Below, piece by piece: positions 1 through 6,355 of a DNA stretch of 9,278 nt. The notes beneath the pieces were generated by a model. That model was given only the letters and a program-made list of their open reading frames with translations, ran no database searches and was not told the origin of the DNA. The position numbers were made by a program, and so were the translations under genes. Source of the DNA: Aquificaceae bacterium (lineage in GTDB: Bacteria > Aquificota > Aquificia > Aquificales > Aquificaceae); NCBI GenBank assembly GCA_026982025.1, contig JALSHX010000259.1:1-9278 (forward strand). Direction: 5' to 3'. How positions within the stretch are numbered: the stretch's first letter is position 1; every line of letters begins with the position of its first letter.

Positions 1-1
1 G

Positions 2-2578
2 GCGCTTGAGATTGCAACGGAGTGGATCCTCTCCGCTCTAAAAAAGAACCCCTCAAAGGTCGCCTTCTTTACCGGAAGGGATCAGATGCAGGCAATTAAC
101 GGGTGGTTTGCCCAGCAGATGGGCACCATAAACTGGGCTGCTCACGGGGGTTTCTGCTCAGTTAATGTGGCGGCGGCGGGACTCCTCTCAACAGGGTACT
201 CCTTCTGGGAATTCGGGGACCCTGACTTTGAAAATACAAAGTACTTCATGATGATAGGCGTTGCGGAGGACCACGCCTCAAACCCCTTCAAGCTGGGTAT
301 TCAGGAGATGAAGAGGAGGGGAGGAAAGCTGGTATTTGTAAATCCGGTGAGATGGTCCTACGGTGCTATAGCGGACGAGTGGGTACCCGTTAAACCCGGT
401 ACGGACGGCGCCTTCATAATGGGGCTTATGCATGTTCTCTTTAAGTACAACCTGATTGACTGGGAGTTTTTAAAGGAATTCACCAACGCAACCTGGCTCG
501 TTATTCAGGCACCCGGCACTCCTAAGGACGGAATGTTTTACAGAAATAAAAAGGGAGTTCCCCTTGTTTTTGATAAAAAGTCGGGAAAGTTCCAGCCCGC
601 TGACAAAATAGTCCCCAAGAACCTTGATCCCGCCTTCATTGGGGAATTTGACACTCCCGAGGGCTTCAAGGTGCGTCCCGCGTTTGATATTTTTGCAGAG
701 AGGCTGGTCAGGGACTACACACCCGAAAGGGTATCGCAAATTACCGGCATACCTGCTAAAGACATAGAAAGAATAGCAAAGGAAATGGGAGTCATTGCCC
801 TCTACGACCCCCTTGAGCTTCCCGTTGAATGGACCGATGTTTGGGGAAGAAAGCACAAAACTATGAAGGGAAGGCCCGTCTCCTTCCACATTATGAGGGG
901 GATCGCCAGCCACTCCAACGGATTCCAGACAGCAAGAGCGGTTTTTGTTCTAAAGATGCTTCTGGGTTGCGTTGACACCCCGGGAGGACACCTCGCCAAA
1001 CCCCCCTATCCCAAGCACATTGAGGACCTTCCCAAACCCGCGAAAATAAAATCCCTTGAAGACCTCAAGTACGGCAAACCCCTCCCCGGACCGCACCTCG
1101 GACTTCCCCAGAACCCGGACGACCTGCTGGTTGATAAACAGGGGAAGCCCCTGAGGATAGACAGGGCATACAGCTGGGAATTTCCCGTTTCCGCGCACGG
1201 GTGCATACAGAATGTTATTCCCGCCTCGTATCAGAAGGACCCCTACGACATTGAGGTCCTGATGATTTACATGGCAAATATGGCATGGAATTCTTCCCAG
1301 AACATCCCGTACATAATTGAGGCTCTCACCGCGACAGATGCGAGCGGAAACTATGTTATCCCCAAGGTTATAACAATAGACGCTTTTTACAGCGAGCAGG
1401 TTGCCTACTCTGACTTAGTTCTTCCCGATGCCACTTACCTTGAACAGTGGTTTGCCCTGTCGCTACTTGATAGACCTCCATCGGTTGCTTCGGGTCCCGT
1501 TGATGCCCTCAGACAACCGGTAGTTGATCCCAAGGATCAGGGACTTGATGTAAAGCCATGGGGAGATGTTATGGTGGAGCTGGGAACAAGGCTGAAGCTC
1601 CCCGGATTCATCAACGAAGACGGTTCGCCCAAGTATAAGGACTTCAAAGACTTTCTTATAAACTGGCAGCCGAGACCCGGCATAGGAGCCCTTGCGGGGT
1701 GGAGAGGCAAGAACGGTGACCAGCATTTTGTGGGAGAACCCAATCCCAATCAGCTGGAGATGTACACTAAAAACAAGGGGTTTTTCTACTACAGACTCCC
1801 TGAACACATGAGGTATTACAGGTTTGCAAACAAAGACTACCTTGAGTGGGCAAAGAGCGTGGGTTTCGTGAAAAAGACTGACCCAATAATAATGAACTTC
1901 TACATTGAATCCCTCCAGACCTTCAGGCTCGCGGGTCAGGGACTCTGGGAAGGTGAAAACCAGCCTCCTCAGGATCCTGTCATCAGAGAAAGGCTCGTTA
2001 AGTACTTTGACCCGCTACCCTTCTGGTATCCTCCATTTGAGGAGGAAGTAAGCGGTGATGATTATCCCCTATACGCCTTTACGGCGAGACCCCAGTGGAT
2101 GTATCACTCGTGGGACTCTCAAAATGTATGGCTCCGACAGATCTCTACGAGAAACTTTCTCTACATGAATCCGAAAACAGCAAAGAAGCTGGGAATTAAC
2201 CACCTTGACTGGGTATGGGTTGAGTCAAGGGTGGGAAAGGTAAAGTGTCAGGTGTTCCTGACCGAACTTACCGAACCCAACTCAGTCTGGACATGGAACG
2301 CGATAGGAAAGATGGCGGGAGCATGGGGCTTGAAACCCTCCGCTGAAGAGGCTCACGAGGGATTCCTGCTAAATCATGTGATCCCCCACAGCATAAAGCT
2401 AAACGGAAAGGAGATATTTTACGGAGACCCGATTACAGGACACCTTGCATGGTTTGACACAAAGGTTAAGCTTTACAAAGCGGAAGACCAGAGCCCAGAG
2501 ACCTATCCCGAGTTTGAGGTTAAGCCCCTTCCCTACATTGAGGAGAGGTGGACCGAACTCCTCAGGTTTAAACCGTAG
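2..2578 (+). CDS. soeA: Molybdopterin oxidoreductase catalytic subunit, SoeA-like (5' end outside window)
   Basis: The reading frame is open from the first bases, so the gene starts upstream; the ATG at 86 is internal. 858 residues are visible. About 100 N-terminal residues, which in this family carry the first 4Fe-4S cluster, are probably missing, and so is any Tat signal. The protein belongs to the DMSO reductase superfamily (bis-molybdopterin guanine dinucleotide). The stretch AAHGGFCSVNVAAAG (from about nt 137) holds a Cys at 155-157 that fits the molybdenum ligand of the Psr/Soe branch. NPVRWSYGAIADEWVPVKPGTDG (nt 341-409) is the typical cofactor-binding segment of this branch. The last ~170 residues (from about nt 2060) form the molybdopterin dinucleotide-binding C-terminal domain. 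Known SoeA oxidises sulfite to sulfate at the cytoplasmic side and passes electrons through SoeB and SoeC to quinone. A sulfur or polysulfide reductase subunit is the main alternative. The family is certain; the substrate is inferred. Confidence 0.9.
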   Translation, partial: ALEIATEWILSALKKNPSKVAFFTGRDQMQAINGWFAQQMGTINWAAHGGFCSVNVAAAGLLSTGYSFWEFGDPDFENTKYFMMIGVAEDHASNPFKLGIQEMKRRGGKLVFVNPVRWSYGAIADEWVPVKPGTDGAFIMGLMHVLFKYNLIDWEFLKEFTNATWLVIQAPGTPKDGMFYRNKKGVPLVFDKKSGKFQPADKIVPKNLDPAFIGEFDTPEGFKVRPAFDIFAERLVRDYTPERVSQITGIPAKDIERIAKEMGVIALYDPLELPVEWTDVWGRKHKTMKGRPVSFHIMRGIASHSNGFQTARAVFVLKMLLGCVDTPGGHLAKPPYPKHIEDLPKPAKIKSLEDLKYGKPLPGPHLGLPQNPDDLLVDKQGKPLRIDRAYSWEFPVSAHGCIQNVIPASYQKDPYDIEVLMIYMANMAWNSSQNIPYIIEALTATDASGNYVIPKVITIDAFYSEQVAYSDLVLPDATYLEQWFALSLLDRPPSVASGPVDALRQPVVDPKDQGLDVKPWGDVMVELGTRLKLPGFINEDGSPKYKDFKDFLINWQPRPGIGALAGWRGKNGDQHFVGEPNPNQLEMYTKNKGFFYYRLPEHMRYYRFANKDYLEWAKSVGFVKKTDPIIMNFYIESLQTFRLAGQGLWEGENQPPQDPVIRERLVKYFDPLPFWYPPFEEEVSGDDYPLYAFTARPQWMYHSWDSQNVWLRQISTRNFLYMNPKTAKKLGINHLDWVWVESRVGKVKCQVFLTELTEPNSVWTWNAIGKMAGAWGLKPSAEEAHEGFLLNHVIPHSIKLNGKEIFYGDPITGHLAWFDTKVKLYKAEDQSPETYPEFEVKPLPYIEERWTELLRFKP

Positions 2579-2589
2579 GAGGTAAAGCC

Positions 2590-3312
2590 ATGGCACAGTT
2601 TGCCCTTGTGATAGATCTCAACACCTGCGTGGGTTGCCACGCTTGTGCTACAAACTGCAAGGAGTGGAATACTCAGGGCTCTTTCGGACCCCTGTCGGAT
2701 TATGATCCTTATGGATCTGAGCCTTCGGGTGTGTGGTACAACCGTATTCTCACCTACGAGACGGGAGAGTTTCCCGACGTTCAGGTATTCCACCTTCCCA
2801 AGTCATGCCTCCACTGTCAGGATGCTCCCTGCGTTCCGGTTTGCCCTACAGGGGCAAGCTACAAGAGGGAACAGGACGGCATCGTTCTGGTTAACTACGA
2901 CGACTGCATAGGCTGTAAGCTCTGCTCCTGGAGCTGTCCTTACGGATGCAGGGAGTATGACGAGGCGGACAAGGTAATGAAAAAGTGCACCCTGTGCATT
3001 GACCGAATTTACGATGAAACCCTCCCGCCGGAGCACAGAAAACCCGCATGCGTTCTAACCTGCCCAGCAAGGGCGAGATTTTTCGGTGATATAGAAGATC
3101 CCGATAGCGAAGTTTACAAAATGATTAAGGAAAGGAACGGATTTGTCCTTTTCCCCGACATGGGCACCAATCCCGCAAACCACTACATGGCAAGGACCGA
3201 GACAAAGATTAACATTGAGGAGTTTGAAAAGCACATCTTAAAAGCGGACAATCCTCTTTTCCTTGAGGTTATGAAAAAGCACCACACCAAGAACAAGGAG
3301 GAGGTGGCGTAA
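2590..3312 (+). CDS. soeB: 4Fe-4S electron-transfer subunit, SoeB-like
   Basis: This 240-residue ferredoxin-like subunit of a DMSO-reductase-type complex carries electrons between the molybdenum subunit and the membrane anchor. Sixteen Cys make four cluster motifs: C13/16/19/23, C73/76/81/85, C106/109/112/116 and C133/136/154/158. The N-terminus (LVIDLNTCVGCHAC), the GPLSDYDPYG segment near residue 33 and KPACVLTCPARARFFGD near 151 resemble SoeB of sulfur-oxidising bacteria more than PsrB, from memory. It has no signal peptide, in keeping with a cytoplasmic location if the complex is Soe. An extra Cys, C120, follows the third motif. The start is fixed by TAGGAGGT (2576-2583), which overlaps the stop codon of the upstream gene and sits 6 nt before the ATG. 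Its stop overlaps the next start by one base (TAATG). Confidence 0.92.
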   Translation: MAQFALVIDLNTCVGCHACATNCKEWNTQGSFGPLSDYDPYGSEPSGVWYNRILTYETGEFPDVQVFHLPKSCLHCQDAPCVPVCPTGASYKREQDGIVLVNYDDCIGCKLCSWSCPYGCREYDEADKVMKKCTLCIDRIYDETLPPEHRKPACVLTCPARARFFGDIEDPDSEVYKMIKERNGFVLFPDMGTNPANHYMARTETKINIEEFEKHILKADNPLFLEVMKKHHTKNKEEVA

Positions 3313-4325
3313 TGCATCCGCCCCTATCACTAATATTCTTCTTCCTTACCGCGGGCACTTCCATAGGGAGCTTTATATTCGTTTACTCCATACTCGTCCT
3401 TGAGATCTTCGGCAAGGGAGCAGGACTCCCCAAAGATGTGATCCTTAAACTTGGTGCGATACAGCTCGTTTTAATAGGTCTGGGAGCCTTCGGAGCCTCT
3501 TTCCACCTCGGACACAAATTGAGGGCTTGGAAAGCAATTAAAAGATTCAGAACATCCTGGCTCTCAAGGGAGGCGGTCTTCAGCGGAGCTTACGGCTTCA
3601 CGCTTCTCCTTTTCCTCGTCCTTTACTATTTTGACGCAAGCCCATACTTTATTCACCTCCTCGGTTCCCTTACACTCCTCCTCGGAATCCTGAGCGGTTT
3701 TTCAACGGCAATGATTTACGCATCCAACGAGTTTGTTCTTGAGTGGAACTCCTCCGTTACGGTGATTTACTACCTCCTGATGTATCTGATGCTCGGATCT
3801 TCGTTGATGCTCTACTTCTCCGACCTTTACGGTCTCCCCTACACAGGTGCCTTTATATTCCTGACCTTTCTTTTTCTCACCCTCGGGCTGGGCTTCAGGC
3901 TTGCCTTTAACATAAGGCAGTTCTACATAAGAAGACCGACCCTCAACGAGGCTCTGAATCTCCCCCACAACAGACCCGTCAGGGTGGTTGATACCGGCTC
4001 AACCACCGACAACTACTGCACAACCGAGTTCTACTACAAAAAGGGAAAGGAGCTCCTGTCAACGATAATACCAGTTGCGTACCTCCTTACCTTCGTTGTT
4101 CCCCTTTTCCTCGTCCTCTACTCGTGGATAACGGGCGTCGGCGGACACTGGATTTTTGGAATAACCTTCATATCCCTTCTTGCGGGGAGTGCCCTTGAAA
4201 GGTGGTGCTTCTTCGTTGAGGGCAATCATGTTCAGAACCTCTTTTACGGACTTTATCCCGAGGAGGGCTACCGCCTCAGAAAGGGCTACATGGAGAGAAA
4301 GGAAACGAAGATTTCTCTTTATTGA
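3312..4325 (+). CDS. soeC: Membrane anchor subunit, DmsC/SoeC-like
   Basis: This 337-residue integral membrane protein anchors the complex and should exchange electrons with the quinone pool. Eight hydrophobic segments can be read at about 5-30, 45-65, 88-107, 112-135, 147-170, 177-198, 250-272 and 277-297. The DmsC-family signature lies at 63-88 (SFHLGHKLRAWK followed by TSWLSREA). The C-terminal ERWCFFVEGNHVQNLFY (296-312) is also typical of DmsC/SoeC anchors. This separates it from the NrfD/PsrC type. The start overlaps the soeB stop by one base and is preceded by AAGGAGGAGGTG (3295-3306), so translation is probably coupled. It is the last gene of the operon; no TorD/DmsD-type chaperone gene follows it. 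Confidence 0.88.
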   Translation: MHPPLSLIFFFLTAGTSIGSFIFVYSILVLEIFGKGAGLPKDVILKLGAIQLVLIGLGAFGASFHLGHKLRAWKAIKRFRTSWLSREAVFSGAYGFTLLLFLVLYYFDASPYFIHLLGSLTLLLGILSGFSTAMIYASNEFVLEWNSSVTVIYYLLMYLMLGSSLMLYFSDLYGLPYTGAFIFLTFLFLTLGLGFRLAFNIRQFYIRRPTLNEALNLPHNRPVRVVDTGSTTDNYCTTEFYYKKGKELLSTIIPVAYLLTFVVPLFLVLYSWITGVGGHWIFGITFISLLAGSALERWCFFVEGNHVQNLFYGLYPEEGYRLRKGYMERKETKISLY

Positions 4326-4343
4326 GCTCAGAGGTGCGCACCT
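4323..4343. repeat. Two adjacent perfect palindromes at the soeC stop codon
   Basis: TGAGCTCA (4323-4330) is an 8-bp perfect palindrome containing the TGA stop of soeC. One base later AGGTGCGCACCT (4332-4343) is a 12-bp perfect palindrome. As RNA the second gives only a four- or five-pair stem with a GCGC loop. No T-run follows, so it is not a standard intrinsic terminator. It could be an operator, a processing or 3'-end stability element, or chance. The palindromes are seen directly; any function is unknown. Confidence 0.4.
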
Positions 4344-4366
4344 TCAAACCCTTGGGTAATTAAATA

Positions 4367-4383
4367 ACTCCCGCGCGGAGAGT
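4367..4383 (+). repeat. GC-rich palindrome / small hairpin
   Basis: CCGCGCGG (4371-4378) is a perfect 8-bp palindrome flanked by ACTC (4367-4370) and GAGT (4380-4383), which pair with one bulged A at 4379. The RNA could form a six-pair hairpin. No U-tract follows. It may belong to the 3' end of the soe-like transcript together with the palindromes at 4323-4343. Confidence 0.3.
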
Positions 4384-4506
4384 CACAACCTTCGGGATTT
4401 CACTTACCGCCCTCAGGCACCCCTTTTAAAACCTAAAAAGCCTTACCGTGAATGAGACTTCCTCGAGAAAGGACAGGCAAACCGCCCCGTCGCATTTAAA
4501 AAGGGT

Positions 4507-4512
4507 TATTAT
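4507..4512 (+). promoter_or_regulatory. Possible -10 box for the lipoprotein gene
   Basis: TATTAT lies in an AT-rich island 34 nt before the lipoprotein ATG, a sensible distance for a short leader. No -35 hexamer resembling TTGACA lies 16-18 nt upstream (that stretch is GC-rich), so the call is weak. Confidence 0.2.
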
Positions 4513-4545
4513 TTTTTTAAGACCCCAATAAAGGAGGGAGGCGAG

Positions 4546-4908
4546 ATGCGCCCGGTGGTGACCTGCACCCTGACATTTGGACTGTTGCTTGTATCATGCG
4601 GGGGTTCACCCCCTCCTGCCAACTATCCTCCTGAAATAAAGTCCTTTGATGTTCAGCCGGATCAGGGCACAGCCCCCCTTGCGGTGACCATCAACTGCAG
4701 GGCACAGGACCCCGACGGAATGGTGGTTGAGTACCAGTACGACTTTGAGGGGGACGGCAGGGTTGACTTCAGGGACAGGTTCGGCGTTACCACCCACACC
4801 TACGGAAAAGGAGGAACTTACCGGGCAACATGTATAGCGGTTGACGACCTTGGAGCCAAAAGCAGGGCGGTGAAAGAGGTGATGGTGCAGGACTTTTCTC
4901 TACCTTAA
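4546..4908 (+). CDS. Small lipoprotein with a single PKD domain
   Basis: A 120-residue exported protein. The N-terminus MRPVVTCTLTFGLLLVSCG is a short signal peptide with lipobox LVSC, which makes C18 the likely lipidated residue after cleavage by signal peptidase II. A short Gly/Ser/Pro linker (19-29) leads into one PKD (Ig-like beta-sandwich) domain at about 29-115. DPDGMVVEYQYDFEGDG matches the PKD core where many members have WDFGDG, and HTYGKGGTY matches the HTY..pGtY strand. C51 and C96 lie on what should be facing core strands and could form a disulfide. AAGGAGG (4531-4537) sits 8 nt before the ATG. PKD domains usually mediate protein or carbohydrate contacts on the cell surface; no partner is visible here and the function is unknown. 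The gene appears monocistronic and converges on pabB. Confidence 0.85.
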   Translation: MRPVVTCTLTFGLLLVSCGGSPPPANYPPEIKSFDVQPDQGTAPLAVTINCRAQDPDGMVVEYQYDFEGDGRVDFRDRFGVTTHTYGKGGTYRATCIAVDDLGAKSRAVKEVMVQDFSLP

Positions 4909-4913
4909 AGGTC
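4891..4913 (+). terminator. Weak hairpin over the convergent stop codons
   Basis: GACTTTT (4891-4897) can pair with AAAGGTC (4907-4913) in the + strand RNA, with one U-G wobble and a 9-nt loop, followed by TTTCC. The stem is AU-rich and the tail short. On the other strand the wobble becomes an A-C mismatch. It is a possible terminator for the lipoprotein gene only. Confidence 0.2.
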
Positions 4914-5948
4914 TTTCCACACCCCTTGATAAAATGCACTCACCTTCAGTTTAAGCTCCTCCCACTCCCTTACGGGATCGGAGTCCCAAACTATCCCGCA
5001 CCCCGCGTAGTAATTGATCTCAGAACCACCGCCGAAGGCGGTCCGTATGAGAACACTTAAAGTAAAGTCTCCGTTTTTCTTCAAAAAACCTGCACTTCCG
5101 CAGTAGTAACCCCTTGAATGGGGCTCCAGCTCGTCAATGATCTGAACCGCTCTGACCTTGGGTGCTCCGGTCACCGAAGCAGGAGGAAAAGTTGCCTCAA
5201 GGATCTGAGAGAAGGAGTGGGATGTTTCTCCCTCAACGGTTGAGTGCATCTGGGTAAGGGTTTTGAAACGCCTTACCGCAAACAATTCCGAAACCTTAAC
5301 GCTTCCCGGGAGAGCAACTCTGCCGATGTCGTTCCTCATCATGTCCGTAATCATCAGATTCTCAGCCCTTTCCTTTTCCGAATCCGAAACACTATCTCCC
5401 GGTCCTCCCGTACCTTTGACGGGCATACTCATCAGCCTTCTACCCCTCTTTTGAAGAAATAGCTCCATTGAACCCGAAATAATGAAAATCTCGTCAAGGT
5501 CAAGGTAAAAGGCAAAGGGAACTGGCTGGCGTCTGAAGAACTCAAGAAATAGGTCCCGTGGATTTCCGCTAATCCTGAAGCGGATTTGGGAGGTGAGGTT
5601 TATCTGATAAGAGTCACCGCTGAGGATGTACTCCTTGATCTTCTCCACCGCTTTGCAAAAGGAATCCCTTTCAAGGGAGGAGGAGAGGTATTCAAGGTTG
5701 CACCGCGAGGGAAAGCCTTTAACTTCAACGGGCTCCGGTTCACCCGTTTCAACAACTATTACTGGAGGCAGTCCTGAGTTTTTGACGGGTACACCGAGGA
5801 GTTCCGAAGTCAGGTCGTAGGAGAGGACGACAAAGAGGTCTCTGTCAACCCTGATCTCTGATGGTTTATCCAAATAATAAACACTCCCGATCCGGGTGCG
5901 ATAAAGACCCTCCTTTCCCGTCCATCCACCCGAAAAAATCAGCTCCAT
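4905..5948 (-). CDS. pabB: Aminodeoxychorismate synthase component I (PabB)
   Basis: The 347-residue protein should aminate chorismate to 4-amino-4-deoxychorismate, the first committed step to p-aminobenzoate and folate, using ammonia from the glutaminase PabA. It is a chorismate-binding family enzyme. GDSYQINLTSQ is at 111-121. MPVKGT (175-180) carries the Lys (K178) that marks PabB; anthranilate synthase TrpE has Ala at this place. MHSTVEG is at 234-240, FPPASVTGAPK at 254-264, YCGSAGFL at 282-289, and GIVWDSDPVREWEELK at 318-333. It is shorter than the ~450 residues of E. coli PabB, with a reduced N-terminal half, as in several compact homologues. pabA and pabC are not in the window. No Shine-Dalgarno lies close to the ATG, and no in-frame ATG, GTG or TTG was seen in the ~50 nt upstream. 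It diverges from the cupin gene and converges on the lipoprotein gene. Confidence 0.9.
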   Translation of the reverse strand: MELIFSGGWTGKEGLYRTRIGSVYYLDKPSEIRVDRDLFVVLSYDLTSELLGVPVKNSGLPPVIVVETGEPEPVEVKGFPSRCNLEYLSSSLERDSFCKAVEKIKEYILSGDSYQINLTSQIRFRISGNPRDLFLEFFRRQPVPFAFYLDLDEIFIISGSMELFLQKRGRRLMSMPVKGTGGPGDSVSDSEKERAENLMITDMMRNDIGRVALPGSVKVSELFAVRRFKTLTQMHSTVEGETSHSFSQILEATFPPASVTGAPKVRAVQIIDELEPHSRGYYCGSAGFLKKNGDFTLSVLIRTAFGGGSEINYYAGCGIVWDSDPVREWEELKLKVSAFYQGVWKDL

Positions 5949-5954
5949 AAGGGA

Positions 5955-5960
5955 TATAAT
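5955..5960 (+). promoter_or_regulatory. -10 box (TATAAT) of the cupin-dapL operon
   Basis: A perfect TATAAT lies 22 nt before the cupin ATG, so transcription would start near 5967 with a leader of about 16 nt. At 17-nt spacing the -35 position (5932-5937, GAAAAA, inside the pabB N-terminus) does not match TTGACA. The box sits 7-12 nt upstream of the pabB start, so polymerase bound here could interfere with pabB expression. Confidence 0.5.
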
Positions 5961-5982
5961 CTTATTTCCTGAGCGGTGTGAG

Positions 5983-6354
5983 ATGAGATTTATTAATCCG
6001 GATAAATCCTACGACCTTGAGAAGCTGATTGAGGAAAACAGTAAGGATGTAAAGGAGATAAAACCTATTGTCCTGGGTTCCACGCCACTAACCACCCACA
6101 TCCTCGTTCTCATCAGAACCCAGGAACAGCCCCATTACCACAATGATCACGACCTTACGGTGACCCTTCTCAAAGGAAAGGGTGAAATTTACCTTGACGG
6201 GAAGAGAACTGCAATGAAAGAGGGTGATACGGTATTCATCCCCAGAAAAGCAGTTCACTTTTACACAAATACAGGCGTCGTTTCTGCGCTCCTTGCGGTT
6301 TTTACGCCAGCTTACGATGGTAAGGACAGTATAAAGGTTGAGGAGGTGAAGTAG
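5983..6354 (+). CDS. Small single-domain cupin protein
   Basis: A 123-residue soluble protein made of one cupin beta-barrel. Motif 1 is PHYHNDHDLTVTLLKGKG (50-67), with H51 and H53 as likely metal ligands and D57 at the place where most cupins have Glu. Motif 2 is GDTVFIPRKAVHFYTN (81-96), giving H92 as a further ligand. The fold and a divalent metal site are well supported. The reaction or ligand is not: such proteins range from dioxygenases and isomerases to small-molecule sensors. It opens the operon, and its stop is one base before the dapL start, so a link to dapL or to its neighbours is plausible but unproven. The upstream Shine-Dalgarno is weak (GGTG at 5975-5978); the start is chosen because the nearest upstream in-frame GTG (5977) is followed at once by TGA. 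Confidence 0.85.
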   Translation: MRFINPDKSYDLEKLIEENSKDVKEIKPIVLGSTPLTTHILVLIRTQEQPHYHNDHDLTVTLLKGKGEIYLDGKRTAMKEGDTVFIPRKAVHFYTNTGVVSALLAVFTPAYDGKDSIKVEEVK

Positions 6355-6355
6355 G

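Larger units (their letters stand above)
4326..4545. other. 220-nt intergenic spacer without a gene
   Basis: I found no supported reading frame or RNA gene here. The left part is GC-rich with palindromes. The middle is unremarkable. The right end (about 4493-4520) is an AT-rich stretch leading to the ribosome binding site of the lipoprotein gene. The spacer must hold the end of the soe-like transcript and probably the lipoprotein promoter. Confidence 0.6.

Noticed and set aside
86..88. ATG at 86 as the start of the molybdoenzyme gene
   Set aside because: The 28 codons upstream stay open and read as a family-like sequence (KVAFFTGRD), and the protein would lack its first Fe-S domain. The gene continues beyond the window.
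470..913. 147-codon open frame on the minus strand inside the soeA-like gene
   Set aside because: It lies wholly within a well-supported gene, shows no recognisable domain and has no ribosome binding context; it is an antisense shadow.
4341..4357. CCTTCAAACC followed by CTTGGG, resembling a tRNA T-arm
   Set aside because: No acceptor stem, D-arm or anticodon arm can be formed around it.
4503..4525. GGGT...ACCC pairing around the T-run before the lipoprotein gene as a terminator
   Set aside because: Only four pairs with a 15-nt loop, and the T-run lies in the loop instead of after the stem.
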